Source of the DNA: Bacillus sp. S/N-304-OC-R1
GTDB lineage: Bacteria > Bacillota > Bacilli > Bacillales > Cytobacillaceae
Length of the DNA: 64,000 nt
Assembly (NCBI RefSeq): GCF_019749375.1
Contig: NZ_JACWFE010000021.1
Span: forward strand, 1 to 64,000
Direction: 5' to 3'
The position numbers and the translations under genes are program-made. Below, piece after piece: positions 35,338 through 44,678 of the stretch. Below the pieces are notes generated by a model that saw only the letters and a list, made by a program, of their open reading frames with translations, did not search any database and was not told the origin of the DNA. Numbering within the stretch: the stretch's first letter is position 1; the number at the start of each line of letters is the position of its first letter.

Positions 35338-35985
35338 ATGGAGAGAATTCTTAAGGAAATATTAGACCAGTTAAAGGACCATTCGAAGAGATTTGATTCT
35401 ATTGATCAGAGATTCGATGTGGTTGACCAAAAATTTGATGCTGTCGATCAGAGATTTGATGCGGTTGATCAAAAATTTAAAGTTGTTGATCAGAGATTTG
35501 ATGCGGTTGATCAAAAATTTAAAGTTGTTGACCAGAGATTTGATGCGGTTGATCAAAGATTTGATGCGGTTGACCAAAAATTTAAAGTTGTTGATCAGAG
35601 ATTCGATGCGGTTGATCAGAGATTTGATGCGGTTGACCAAAAATTTAAAGTTGTTGATCAGAGATTCGATGCGGTTGACCAAAAATTTGATGCTGTCGAT
35701 CAGAGATTTGATGCGGTTGACCAAAAATTTGATGCCGTCGATCAGAGATTTGATGCGGTTAATCAAGAATTTAGTTCTATAGCTCAAAGATTTGATATGG
35801 TTGATCAAAGATTCGATACGGTTGAACAAAGTCTTCACAGGCTGGAAGAGACTGTTCAGAATCATGCGACGGAGTTTAGAAGCCACTTGAAACATATTGA
35901 ATCAAAATTAGATCAGCATGAAGAAGCTTTTCAAATTATTTCTGATAAGTTAGATATTAAAAGAAACAAAAACCGTACACATTGA
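35338..35985 (+). CDS. Heptad-repeat coiled-coil protein
   Basis: The 215-residue product is a nearly pure coiled coil: about 20 consecutive heptads of the form DQ(R/K)F-(D/K)-(A/V)-V from residue 22 to about 160, followed by less regular helix (LHRLEETVQNHATEFRSHLK). There is no signal peptide or membrane segment. AAGGAGGTG upstream of the ATG is strong. The N-terminus (ILKEILDQLKDHSKRFDSID) resembles that of the 43598-43903 product (MLKEILSALKIHSDRMEARF), so the two are probably paralogues. Function unknown; it interrupts the otherwise minus-strand yvjA-prfB order. Confidence 0.75.
   Translation: MERILKEILDQLKDHSKRFDSIDQRFDVVDQKFDAVDQRFDAVDQKFKVVDQRFDAVDQKFKVVDQRFDAVDQRFDAVDQKFKVVDQRFDAVDQRFDAVDQKFKVVDQRFDAVDQKFDAVDQRFDAVDQKFDAVDQRFDAVNQEFSSIAQRFDMVDQRFDTVEQSLHRLEETVQNHATEFRSHLKHIESKLDQHEEAFQIISDKLDIKRNKNRTH
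35392..35775 (+). repeat. In-gene 21/42-bp tandem DNA repeats
   Basis: The heptad codons form near-identical 21-base units (GATCAGAGATTTGATGCGGT and GACCAAAAATTTAAAGTTGT types) often paired as 42-base higher-order units. Such sequence can expand and contract by slippage, and it keeps other frames and the opposite strand open by chance. Confidence 0.85.
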
Positions 35986-36055
35986 TCGAACGGAATAATC
36001 GTAAAGAATCCACGTAATTGCTCCACTTTCATCATAGGCAAACGCCAATTTTTCC

Positions 36056-36093
36056 AAATAAAAATGCCTTTGCCTCGATTAGCTGGCAAAGGC
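36056..36093 (-). terminator. Intrinsic terminator of prfB
   Basis: On the minus strand GCCTTTGCC (36085-36093) pairs with GGCAAAGGC (36066-36074) across a ten-base loop, followed by ATTTTTATTT. Confidence 0.88.
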
Positions 36094-36102
36094 TATTAAT
36101 GT

Positions 36103-37204
36103 TTAGCTTAATTTTGAACGTAAAAAAGCATCGATGAATTGATCGAGTTCCCCATCCATCACTGCCTGGACGTTTCCAGATTCCGTGTTTGTGCGGTGGT
36201 CTTTGACCATGGAATATGGATGGAATACGTAGGAACGGATTTGGCTTCCCCAGCCGATTTCTTTTTGTTCGCCGCGGATATCAGCCATTTGCTGCTCTTG
36301 CTCTTCAATTTTCTTTTGGTAGAGCTTGGCTTGGAGCATTTTCATGGCGCGCTCGCGGTTTTTAATTTGGGAACGTTCGGTTTGGCATGTTACAACTACA
36401 CCTGTTGGAAGATGTGTAATCCTTACCGCTGAGTCTGTTGTATTGACGTGCTGTCCGCCGGCACCGCTTGAACGGTATGTGTCGACTTTTAAATCCTCTG
36501 TACGAATATCGATATCGATTTCATCATTAAATTCCGGCATGATCTCACAAGAAACAAATGAAGTATGGCGTCGGCCTGAAGAGTCGAATGGTGAAATCCG
36601 AACCAAACGGTGTACACCTTTTTCCGCTTTCAAATACCCGTAAGCATTGTGTCCCTTAATACTTAAAGTGACACTCTTGATTCCAGCCTCATCTCCCGGA
36701 AGGTAATCAAGGGTTTCAACCTTATAGCCTTTCTTTTCCGCCCATCTTGTGTACATACGAAGCAACATGGAGCCCCAATCCTGTGACTCTGTTCCGCCTG
36801 CTCCAGGATGAAGCTCTAGGATGGCATTATTTTTATCATATGGCTCGCTTAGAAGAAGCTGAAGCTCAAACTCATTGAAACGGTTAGACATTTCCTTTAA
36901 CTCTGTCTCAAGATCTGCCTTAAGCTCCTCATCATTTTCTTCCTTCACAAGCTCGTAAGTTAACTCAAGATTGTCATAAATTGCATTTAAATCATAAAGC
37001 TCATGAACTTGATCCTTTAAAGCATTCATTTCACTAATCACAACCTGTGCCTGTTGCTGATCATCCCAGAAACCAGGCTGAAGCATTGTGTCGTCAAGCT
37101 CTGCAATACGTGCCTCTTTGTTTTCTAAGTCAAAGAGACCCCCTAAAGTCCGCCAATCGCTTAGCTGCTTTTTCTAACTCATGTCTAATATCTGCTAATT
37201 CCAT
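36103..37204 (-). CDS. prfB: Peptide chain release factor 2, with programmed +1 frameshift
   Basis: RF2 recognises UAA and UGA and triggers peptide release. Translation starts at 37204 ([20 protein letters not shown]), reads 24 codons to an in-frame UGA at 37132-37130, then must shift +1 to continue as [14 protein letters not shown]. The joined protein is 366 residues, the normal RF2 length. The stop-recognition tripeptide SPF (RISPFDSSG) and the catalytic GGQ (SGAGGQHVN) are present. A reading that starts after the shift (37086) would give a truncated protein. It lies between yvjA and secA as in B. subtilis. Confidence 0.95.
37130..37144 (-). promoter_or_regulatory. prfB autoregulatory frameshift site
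   Basis: The minus strand reads AGGGGGTCTCTTTGAC: an SD-like AGGGGG three bases upstream of the slippery CUU-UGA-C. When RF2 is scarce, ribosomes pause at UGA and slip +1, making more RF2. This is the classical prfB mechanism. Confidence 0.94.
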
Positions 37205-37382
37205 TTCGTCACCTCATAATTTTTATAACCTTCATTTTTACAAACATGATATTTATTATACTGTCTAAGATAAAAATTTTCACACCTAAAATCAATTTGA
37301 CCTAGTAAAATTGCGTCCATATTTTTATCAATTCGCTCATTCAGTATGAATTTAAGTCTATTTTCAACATTAAAAGTAACCA

Positions 37383-37421
37383 CAAGAAAGCCGGCTTACC
37401 AGTTATCAACGGCTCGCCGGC
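37383..37421 (-). terminator. Intrinsic terminator of secA
   Basis: On the minus strand two GCCGGC motifs (37416-37421 and 37390-37395) can pair and are followed by TTTCTTG, 20 bases after the secA stop. The 234 bases between secA and prfB contain this hairpin and no other gene. Confidence 0.7.
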
Positions 37422-37438
37422 CTCCTCTTTTTTAAAAA

Positions 37439-39946
37439 TTAAACGCCACAGCAGTTTTTATACTTTTTGCCGCTTCCGCAAATGCAAGGATCATTTCGAC
37501 CAACGCTAATTTGCTTTACGACAGGCTTTTTCTTTACCTTTTCGCCGTCTTCCTTTGGATTCACGGCTTGCCCTTTTGCGACCTCTTGGCGCTCAAGGTT
37601 ATTGCGAATTTCAGCCTTCATAATGTACTTCGCAACATCTTCTTCAATGGCAGCAACCATATGCTCAAACATCGCGAAGCCTTCATGCTGGTATTCTCTT
37701 AATGGGTCAATTTGACCGTATGCACGAAGGTGAATACCTTGACGAAGCTGATCCATTGCATCAATATGGTCAATCCACTTAGAGTCAACAGCACGAAGAA
37801 CGATAACCTTTTCGAATTCGCGCATTTGCTCAGGCTGAAGCAATTCTTCTTTTTCATCGTAACGATGCTTCACTTTTGCAAAAATCGCATCTACGATTTC
37901 TTCTGTTTCCTTGCCGCGAAGGTCATCAATTGTAATGTCACCTTCATGAAGGAGGTTTCCATTTACATAATCAACGAGACCTTGGTAATTCCATTGTTCA
38001 TCATCGCCTGTATTCGGTGAAAAGGCTTCAACATTGCGCTCGAGAGAAGTTAAAATCATTTTTTCAACGATTTCACGAAGATTTTCTGATTCTAAAACTT
38101 CATTACGCTGCGTGTAGAGAATTTCACGCTGCTGGCGTAGAACATCATCATAAGATAGAAGCTGTTTACGGGCATCAAAGTTATTGCCTTCCACTCGTTT
38201 CTGAGCAGATTCAACAGCTCTTGATACCATCTTACTTTGGATAGGCTGAGTGTCATCCATGCCAAGACGTGCCATCATGGATTTCATATTATCAGAACCG
38301 AATCGACGCATCAGTTCATCTTCCATTGAAAGGTAGAATTGAGTTACACCAGGATCTCCTTGACGTCCGGAACGGCCGCGAAGCTGGTTATCAATCCGTC
38401 GGCTTTCATGGCGTTCTGTACCGATAACAGCTAGTCCGCCAAGCTCCTTCACGCCTTCTCCAAGCTTGATATCCGTACCACGTCCTGCCATGTTCGTAGC
38501 GATCGTAACAGCGCCTCTTTCACCGGCATCTGCAATAATTTCAGCTTCACGACCATGGTTCTTCGCGTTCAAGACATTGTGACGAATGCCTTTTTTCGTT
38601 AAATATTTTGAAATAAGCTCTGACGTCTCAATCGCAACTGTACCAACGAGAACAGGCTGTCCATTTTTGTGGCGCTCCGCAATATCTTCACAAACCGCGC
38701 GGAACTTTCCATCCATTGAAGCGTAGATTAAATCCGGACGGTCGTCACGGGCAATTGGACGATTCGTCGGAATCACAACAACATTCATATTGTAAATATT
38801 GCGGAATTCCTCTTCTTCCGTCTTCGCTGTACCTGTCATCCCGGCAAGCTTCTCGTACATACGGAAGTAGTTCTGGAATGTAATTGTTGCGAGCGTCATG
38901 CTTTCATTTTGAATTTCTAGACCTTCTTTTGCCTCAATCGCTTGGTGAAGCCCATCGCTGTAGCGGCGGCCCTTCATCAAACGACCAGTAAATTGGTCTA
39001 CAATGACAATTTCGCCCTCTTGCACAACATAATCCACATCAAGATGCATGCTGGAATGCGCTTTTAAAGCCTGTGTAATATGGTGGTTTAACGTTACATG
39101 TCTAATATCAAAAAGGTTTTCAATGCCGAAAGCACGCTCAGCCTTTGTCATTCCTTCTTCTGTCAGCTGAACCCCTTTAGTTTTTTCATCATATGTGTAG
39201 TCTTCATCTTTTTTCAGTGTGCGGACAAAAGCGTTCGCTTGAATATAAAGTGCTGTAGACTTTTGCGCAGACCCCGAAATAATTAACGGTGTACGGGCTT
39301 CATCAATTAAAATCGAGTCAACCTCGTCAATAACAGCATAATAAAGCGGGCGCTGAACCTTTTGCTCTTTATACAGAACCATGTTATCACGGAGATAGTC
39401 AAAGCCTAGCTCATTATTCGTGCTGTACGTAATATCTGCTGCATAGGCTGCCTGCTTTTCTTCCTTAGTTAGCCCATTTAAATTCAACCCAACAGTTAGG
39501 CCAAGGAACTCATACAGCTGACCCATTTCGTTGGCGTCACGGCTAGCAAGGTATTCGTTGACTGTTACAACGTGAACCCCTTTGCCTGAAATCGCATTTA
39601 AATAAACCGGCATAGTCGCTGTAAGTGTTTTACCTTCCCCAGTCTTCATTTCGGAGATGTTTCCGTCATGCAAAGAAGCTCCCCCCATGATTTGGACAGG
39701 GTAAGGGTATAGACCTAACACACGGCGTGAACCTTCTCTTACAACAGCAAATGCTTCAGCGAGTAAGTCGTCTAAAGATTCGCCCTTTTGAAAGCGCGCT
39801 TTGAACTCTTCTGTTTTCCCGCGGAGCTCATCATCCGAAAGCTTTTCCATATCTGAAGCCAATGCCTCAACTTGTTCTGCAATTTTAGTTAGGCGTTTTA
39901 GTTCGCGTTTATTCTGATCGAACACTTTATTTAAAATTCCAAGCAT
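37439..39946 (-). CDS. secA: Preprotein translocase ATPase SecA
   Basis: SecA drives post-translational protein export through SecYEG. The 835-residue protein shows [19 protein letters not shown] (Walker A), [19 protein letters not shown] (DEAD-type motif II), [13 protein letters not shown] and the [13 protein letters not shown] motif VI, and the C-terminal zinc/SecB-type tail [14 protein letters not shown]. The start at 39946 ([19 protein letters not shown]) follows AAAGGAG and is the family start; the frame extends upstream artefactually. Next to prfB as in B. subtilis. Confidence 0.97.
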   Translation of the reverse strand: MLGILNKVFDQNKRELKRLTKIAEQVEALASDMEKLSDDELRGKTEEFKARFQKGESLDDLLAEAFAVVREGSRRVLGLYPYPVQIMGGASLHDGNISEMKTGEGKTLTATMPVYLNAISGKGVHVVTVNEYLASRDANEMGQLYEFLGLTVGLNLNGLTKEEKQAAYAADITYSTNNELGFDYLRDNMVLYKEQKVQRPLYYAVIDEVDSILIDEARTPLIISGSAQKSTALYIQANAFVRTLKKDEDYTYDEKTKGVQLTEEGMTKAERAFGIENLFDIRHVTLNHHITQALKAHSSMHLDVDYVVQEGEIVIVDQFTGRLMKGRRYSDGLHQAIEAKEGLEIQNESMTLATITFQNYFRMYEKLAGMTGTAKTEEEEFRNIYNMNVVVIPTNRPIARDDRPDLIYASMDGKFRAVCEDIAERHKNGQPVLVGTVAIETSELISKYLTKKGIRHNVLNAKNHGREAEIIADAGERGAVTIATNMAGRGTDIKLGEGVKELGGLAVIGTERHESRRIDNQLRGRSGRQGDPGVTQFYLSMEDELMRRFGSDNMKSMMARLGMDDTQPIQSKMVSRAVESAQKRVEGNNFDARKQLLSYDDVLRQQREILYTQRNEVLESENLREIVEKMILTSLERNVEAFSPNTGDDEQWNYQGLVDYVNGNLLHEGDITIDDLRGKETEEIVDAIFAKVKHRYDEKEELLQPEQMREFEKVIVLRAVDSKWIDHIDAMDQLRQGIHLRAYGQIDPLREYQHEGFAMFEHMVAAIEEDVAKYIMKAEIRNNLERQEVAKGQAVNPKEDGEKVKKKPVVKQISVGRNDPCICGSGKKYKNCCGV

Positions 39947-40185
39947 TAAAAACGCTCCTTTATATTGGATATGAGAGGCATTGTAAAAAGCCGCTAGTTT
40001 AAAAAAAGATTCGCTGCAAAACGGCTGAATCCTCCCATGAACTCTCACATTATACCTATTAATATTACCACTTTCACTAGGGGGTGACAACTTATGGGGG
40101 TGAGGCGAGGCATGTTGACAAATTTTTCAGTTGTAAAAGGAGTTTCTAATTGCACAGGTGGGGTTAACACATTCCTAAAAATCGA

Positions 40186-40214
40186 GAAAAAAATAGCGGA
40201 GAATCCTCCCCGCT
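40186..40214 (-). terminator. Intrinsic terminator of the DUF1028/ggt unit
   Basis: On the minus strand AGCGGGGAGGATTCTCCGCT folds into an eight-base stem (40195-40214) and is followed by ATTTTTTT. It overlaps the DUF1028 stop codon. Confidence 0.86.
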
Positions 40215-41058
40215 ACCTTCCTTGTTTTTTCATAAATTCTACCACGTCAAGGTCAATTTTCCCCTTCGCTTGTTCACGTGCTTCAAAGTTTTCTGTATGA
40301 ATATATGTGGTTAACGCTTTATGGAACAGTTCATCGTCATGCTCAGTCTCTAAATATTGTAGGCGGACCAATTCCCGGGCTGCCGTCTCTTTTACTTCCC
40401 CCGCAATCTCTACAATATTCCCTTCCTTTGCAGGAGCGAAATAAAGCTGCTGCAGCTCATAAATCCGAATAAGCTCCTTAATCGGTTCCGGGTGTTCGTC
40501 AACTCGGAGATCGATATAGCGATCATTGAATCCGCCGTAGCCTCCTTTATCTTTTACTACAAGCAGCGCTGCGGATTGCTGACCACGGCTATCCCCGCCA
40601 GCTTCCTGTCCGGCATCTAGTGCGGCAAGCAAGCGTTCTGCCAATGATCCTTCTGCACTTTGGAAAGTGTCTGCCATCGCCTTCACTGTTTTTTCGTCTA
40701 CTAATATATTTCCTTGAGCTGCAAAATGGGGACCTGCTACCCCTCCAGCCCAGTCGTAACAGCCTGATCCCGTGAAGGTCGCCGTGTTCCCTTCAGCATC
40801 AATAATTCCAACCTGACGCAGATCTTTTTGCGGATCTTCCCCAGTGATGATGTCCATTACCTCTTGCGCTGTTTTCCCTTGAGCCATTAACTGGAGCGCC
40901 CTCGGTCCATAGGATGTATTCGCATATGATTGAGTGGCAACCGCACCAACTCCTGCTTTGGCAAACGGTACAACCGCTCCGACACCGAGAAACTTAGATT
41001 GAACAGCAATGCCCCATTCTTTTTCCTTTGGATCGTAACCAACAATTGAAAATGTCAT
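40213..41058 (-). CDS. DUF1028 family protein (putative Ntn-type hydrolase)
   Basis: The 281-residue protein begins MTFSIVGYDPKEKEWGIAVQ and contains GAVATQSYANTSYGPRAL and FAAQGNILV, the hallmark segments of DUF1028, a family with an Ntn-hydrolase-like core and no assigned reaction. The remaining C-terminal 60 residues are helical. AGGGGAGG precedes the ATG. It lies 31 bases after a gamma-glutamyltransferase-like gene on the same strand and shares its terminator, so the two probably act on related peptides or amides; this is inference. Confidence 0.82.
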   Translation of the reverse strand: MTFSIVGYDPKEKEWGIAVQSKFLGVGAVVPFAKAGVGAVATQSYANTSYGPRALQLMAQGKTAQEVMDIITGEDPQKDLRQVGIIDAEGNTATFTGSGCYDWAGGVAGPHFAAQGNILVDEKTVKAMADTFQSAEGSLAERLLAALDAGQEAGGDSRGQQSAALLVVKDKGGYGGFNDRYIDLRVDEHPEPIKELIRIYELQQLYFAPAKEGNIVEIAGEVKETAARELVRLQYLETEHDDELFHKALTTYIHTENFEAREQAKGKIDLDVVEFMKKQGR

Positions 41059-41089
41059 TTAAATGCCTCCCCTTTTTTTGAAAAAATAT

Positions 41090-42700
41090 TTACCAAGTCG
41101 CAATCGCTCCGTCCGTACGCGATTCGGTTCCTCCCATATAAACGCCCGTTTCTAAATCACGCCAAATGATTTGTCCGCGGCCAAATCCGCCTGTGTCGGC
41201 CATCATTTCAATTTCATGCCCTTTTCTCATCAGAGCCTGTGCCAACGGAAGCGGAAAATGTGGTTCAACTCGAACTTTTTTATCTGTCATCCACTGCCAT
41301 CTCGGCGCATCTAGAGCAGCCTGAGGATTAAGGTGAAAATCAACGGTATTCATTACTACCTGCATATGTCCCTGCGGCTGCATAAATCCGCCCATTACCC
41401 CGAAAGGACCGACAGCCTGATTCCCTTTTGTTAAAAATCCAGGAATGATCGTATGGAATGTCTTCTTCCCTGGCTTTAAAGCATTATGGTCGCTAGGATC
41501 TAAAGAGAAATCATGTCCTCGGTTTTGCAAGGCAATGCCTGTCCCTGGAACGACCAAACCTGAGCCAAATCCCATGTAATTGCTTTGAATGAACGAAACC
41601 ATATTCCCTTCTTCATCAGCAGCAGCAAGATAAATCGTTCCTCCGCTAACAGGCTGATACGGTTTCGGTATTAGAGCCTGCTCGCCAATTTCAGCCCTTC
41701 TCTTGGCCGCATACTCATCTGAAAGGAGCTCCTCTATTTCAATTCTCATCTCTTTCGGATCGGTAATATAAGCTTTTCCATCTGTAAAAGCGAGCTTCAT
41801 CGCTTCAATTTGTTTATGTATCGTATCCACAGAATCCCGGTGATTAAAGGAGTAACCGCTTACAATATTTAAACCTAATAACGCAATGAGCCCTTGTGTA
41901 CTTGGCGGGATTTCCCACACATCATAGCCACGGTAGTTAACCTTTATCGGTGTTACCCATTCCGCTTTATACCCGGCTAAGTCATCTATTGAAAGAAATG
42001 CATTATATTTTTTCGCAAATGCATCGATCTTTTCTGCTAATTCACCCAGATAAAAACTTTCACCGTATGTATCACCAATGGATCTCAATGTTGCCGCGTG
42101 ACCTTCTGAACGCCACATCTCACCAATCTTTGGCGCTCTTCCATTTGGAGCAAAGGTATCAAACCAATGCTGGAATTCGTCCCCCTTCAGCACCTGCTTG
42201 AATCTGCGGTAAGCAAAATCCCAATACTTCCCTAAAACAGGGGTTAACGGGTAGCCACCCTCCGCATAATCAATAGCTGGCTGAAGGACTTCCCGGAGTG
42301 AAAGCCTGCCAAATCTTTTCGAAAGCTCAGCCCATCCGGAAGGAGCTCCCGGCACCGTAACCGGCATCCAGCCATGAACAGGCATTTTTTCATGTCCTCT
42401 TTCCTTAAGCGCTTGGATCGAAATACTTTGTGGCGCAGGACCGCTAGCATCAAGCCCGTAAAGACTCCCGTTTGTCCAAACGAGCGCAAACGCATCTCCA
42501 CCGATTCCATTTGAGGTCGGCTCCAAAACGGTTAAGGCAGCCGCCGTGGCAATCGCTGCATCAATGGCATTTCCGCCTTTTTTTAATATATCCAGTCCAG
42601 CCTGTGCGGCAAGCGGCTGTGAGGTCGCAACCATTCCCCTCTTTGCCATGACAGTCGTTCTTTGTGATGGATACGGATGAAACTGAAAATCAAAATTCAT
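41090..42700 (-). CDS. Gamma-glutamyltransferase-like Ntn hydrolase, YwrD-like
   Basis: The 536-residue protein resembles gamma-glutamyltranspeptidases: GGNAIDAAIATAAALTVLEP and SNGIGGDAFALVW near the N-terminus, then the autoprocessing site with nucleophile Thr in SGGTIYLAAADEEGNMVSFI near residue 350, and GLVVPGTGIALQNRG. No signal peptide is visible, which fits the cytosolic YwrD type rather than secreted Ggt. The start at 42700 has GAGGG nine bases upstream. It heads a two-gene unit with the DUF1028 gene, inserted between secA and hpf, which are adjacent in B. subtilis. Confidence 0.86.
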   Translation of the reverse strand: MNFDFQFHPYPSQRTTVMAKRGMVATSQPLAAQAGLDILKKGGNAIDAAIATAAALTVLEPTSNGIGGDAFALVWTNGSLYGLDASGPAPQSISIQALKERGHEKMPVHGWMPVTVPGAPSGWAELSKRFGRLSLREVLQPAIDYAEGGYPLTPVLGKYWDFAYRRFKQVLKGDEFQHWFDTFAPNGRAPKIGEMWRSEGHAATLRSIGDTYGESFYLGELAEKIDAFAKKYNAFLSIDDLAGYKAEWVTPIKVNYRGYDVWEIPPSTQGLIALLGLNIVSGYSFNHRDSVDTIHKQIEAMKLAFTDGKAYITDPKEMRIEIEELLSDEYAAKRRAEIGEQALIPKPYQPVSGGTIYLAAADEEGNMVSFIQSNYMGFGSGLVVPGTGIALQNRGHDFSLDPSDHNALKPGKKTFHTIIPGFLTKGNQAVGPFGVMGGFMQPQGHMQVVMNTVDFHLNPQAALDAPRWQWMTDKKVRVEPHFPLPLAQALMRKGHEIEMMADTGGFGRGQIIWRDLETGVYMGGTESRTDGAIATW

Positions 42701-42796
42701 TAGCAACACCCTCTTAATCTTATTATTTAGATTATACCAAATTATTTTAAAATTAAGGTGTATCTGGAAGATTTTTTTCGTGACTCGAAGGAAATG

Positions 42797-42821
42797 TAAA
42801 AACCCCGCACTAGGCGGGGTT
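42797..42821 (-). terminator. Intrinsic terminator of hpf
   Basis: On the minus strand AACCCCGC (42814-42821) pairs with GCGGGGTT (42801-42808) across five bases, followed by TTTAC. It lies 15 bases after the hpf stop. Confidence 0.88.
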
Positions 42822-42835
42822 CTGAAACTTTATCG

Positions 42836-43387
42836 TTATTGAGCTTCAATCAGACCATAACGGCCATCTTTGCGCTTATACACTACGTTAGTTAGACTTG
42901 TCTCAGCATTTGTAAACACATAGAAATTGTGACCTAACATATTCATTTGAAGGATCGCTTCTTCGCTATCCATTGGTTTCAAATCGAAGCTCTTTTGACG
43001 AACCACTTCAAGCTCTTGATCTTCATCAGCTGGCATTCTTTCAGATTCATCCAGAGTGACGAACATCGCTGGGACATTGCCCTTCTCACGGAACTTGCGG
43101 TTCACCTTTGTCTTATGCTTGCGAATTTGACGCTCAAGCTTATCAGTGATTAAATCAATCGCTGCATACATATCATCGTGAACTTCCTCTGCACGAAGCA
43201 CTAAATTCGGCATTGGAATTGTAACTTCCACTTTAGATGTTTTATCTTGATACGTTTTCAAATTAACATGTACAGTTGATTCAGGAGTTTCAGTAAAATA
43301 CCTTTCAAGCTTAGCAATTTTCTTCTCGACATACTCTCGAATTGCTGGAGTTACCTCAATGTTTTCACCACGAATGTTAAAATTCAT
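42836..43387 (-). CDS. hpf: Ribosome hibernation promoting factor, long form
   Basis: Long HPF dimerises 70S ribosomes into inactive 100S particles in stationary phase and stress. The 183-residue protein has the N-terminal S30AE domain (MNFNIRGENIEVTPAIREYV, EKKIAKLERYF) and, after a linker near 105-125, the C-terminal dimerisation domain (VRQKSFDLKPMDSEEAILQM, GHNFYVFTN). The start at 43387 is set by AAAAGGAGGAG; the seven-codon upstream extension is not needed. It is YvyD in B. subtilis, also between secA and the fli genes. I find no clear sigma-B or sigma-H promoter upstream. Confidence 0.95.
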   Translation of the reverse strand: MNFNIRGENIEVTPAIREYVEKKIAKLERYFTETPESTVHVNLKTYQDKTSKVEVTIPMPNLVLRAEEVHDDMYAAIDLITDKLERQIRKHKTKVNRKFREKGNVPAMFVTLDESERMPADEDQELEVVRQKSFDLKPMDSEEAILQMNMLGHNFYVFTNAETSLTNVVYKRKDGRYGLIEAQ

Positions 43388-43597
43388 AAGTGAGCTCCTC
43401 CTTTTCATTTACAAATGCTACGCCATTTTTAAAGTAAGAAAAAGGCGCTAAGTCTTTTAAATAAGACTATATGTTTACAGTTCTATTTTACCCCATAATT
43501 CTCCTGCTAGTACAGCGAAAAAGTTTGTGGAATTTGTCGGTTTTTTGAAACTTACCTAAGGAGTTGAAGTGTGTTTAGTTAGTGGACATAAAAGAGG

Positions 43598-43903
43598 CTA
43601 TTGATGATTGAATTCACGAATTTTCCGTTCATGCTGCAAAGTCTTTTTCGAGACAAAATCAACCGTTTCCTGTGTTTCAGTTAACTCCACACGAAACCCA
43701 TCCATTTTCTTCTCCATTCGGTCTAAGCGCTCGTCCATTCGGTCTAAACGTTCTTCAATTTGTTCCATTCGAGTTTCAATCCGATCCATTTTTGTTTCAA
43801 TTCGATCAAATCTTTCATCAATTTGTTCGAATCTTGCCTCCATTCGGTCGGAGTGTATTTTTAATGCACTTAAGATTTCTTTTAGCATTGTGCTATGTTC
43901 CAT
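43598..43903 (-). CDS. Small coiled-coil protein, paralogue of the heptad-repeat protein
   Basis: The 101-residue product is a continuous helix of seven-residue repeats (IDERFDRIETKMDRIETRME, then QIEERLDRMDERLDRMEKKM) with strongly charged faces. Its N-terminal TMLKEILSALKIHSDRMEAR resembles the start of the protein at 35338-35985, and both genes carry an AAGGAGGTG ribosome site. Here eight bases separate that site from the ATG at 43903. Function unknown. Similar short coiled-coil proteins occur in Bacillus phages, but no phage genes are near. It separates hpf from the flagellar genes. Confidence 0.72.
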   Translation of the reverse strand: MEHSTMLKEILSALKIHSDRMEARFEQIDERFDRIETKMDRIETRMEQIEERLDRMDERLDRMEKKMDGFRVELTETQETVDFVSKKTLQHERKIREFNHQ

Positions 43904-44360
43904 TTTATTCACCTCCTTTTATATGATTGCCTGTGTGAGATTAATGATTGTAGACAGGCATTGTATTGATTATAGACATTGTGCATTGTAATTACTAGTT
44001 GGGTGTTAATTCATAATCGGTGAGAAAGTGCAAAAGATTCATGCCCAACAGCCCATCATCATGGATTCCAATGGAGATACCCATACTAGTTAAATCTAGT
44101 CGTTTTGTTTACCGTTCTTCAAAACATTGCAAGTGGAAAGCAGACCATTCAAAGCAAGTTGAATCATCTTATGTAAATCCGCTAGCGGCATATCTTAATT
44201 GATTAATATCCTTCTCCAGACTTGAGGGCTTGCATGCTGCAGGGTAATTTTTAATTGATAGATCAAGTAGGACACCTCTTTCTTTTATTTTTATTATTAC
44301 AACTACTTAAATATTTGGGCGAGAGAGAGGAAGAGGAGAGAAATTGCAATCCAAAAAAAT
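43904..44360. other. Non-coding stretch with no secure feature
   Basis: The space between the coiled-coil gene and the fliT-side terminator holds only the strong AAAAGGAGG site of the former and short frames with no ribosome site. Part of it (about 44020-44200) is less AT-rich than its surroundings and could be decayed coding sequence; for example one plus frame reads VQKIHAQQPIIMDSNGD. I cannot identify a source gene. Confidence 0.3.
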
Positions 44361-44402
44361 ATAAAAACAGCCGGAGAAAAACGATTAGTTATTCTCTAGC
44401 TG
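44361..44402 (-). terminator. Intrinsic terminator downstream of the flagellar gene block
   Basis: On the minus strand CAGCTAGAGAA (44392-44402) pairs with TTCTCCGGCTG (44368-44378), followed by TTTTTATA. It would end the flaG-fliD-fliS-fliT-yjfB transcript. Confidence 0.75.
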
Positions 44403-44441
44403 CATTATCTTTGAAGCAATAAAAAAGCCTCAAGTCTCTGT

Positions 44442-44642
44442 TCACAATTTTATATCGATATTTCCACCTAAATGCGGCTGTGCAGCTTGTTGGATAGCTT
44501 TAACATCTGCTTCGGACAGCATTTTGGTTAGTAAATCAGCATTTCCTTCTCCTTGATCCATTGCTTTTTTTAGGATGGAAATAGAGGCTTGCTGCTGTAT
44601 TTGGCCTTGGTTTAAGGCAACTGACAGAAATGCAATATCCAT
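44442..44642 (-). CDS. YjfB-family putative motility protein
   Basis: The 66-residue protein MDIAFLSVALNQGQIQQQAS followed by ISILKKAMDQGEGNADLLTK matches the short YjfB_motility family, whose members are sigma-D regulated in Bacillus and of unknown action. It follows fliT by 36 bases at the end of the flagellar operon, supporting a motility role. Confidence 0.8.
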   Translation of the reverse strand: MDIAFLSVALNQGQIQQQASISILKKAMDQGEGNADLLTKMLSEADVKAIQQAAQPHLGGNIDIKL

Positions 44643-44678
44643 ATGAACTCTCCCTATTAGAACCTATGTTAAAAAAGT

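Noticed and set aside
35371..35895. Long open frame of 174 codons opposite the heptad-repeat gene
   Set aside because: It is open only because the 21/42-base repeats contain no stops in that frame; no ribosome site, and the plus-strand gene has a strong one.
37195..37383. 62-codon minus frame between secA and prfB
   Set aside because: Overlaps the prfB start in another frame and has no ribosome site or family resemblance.
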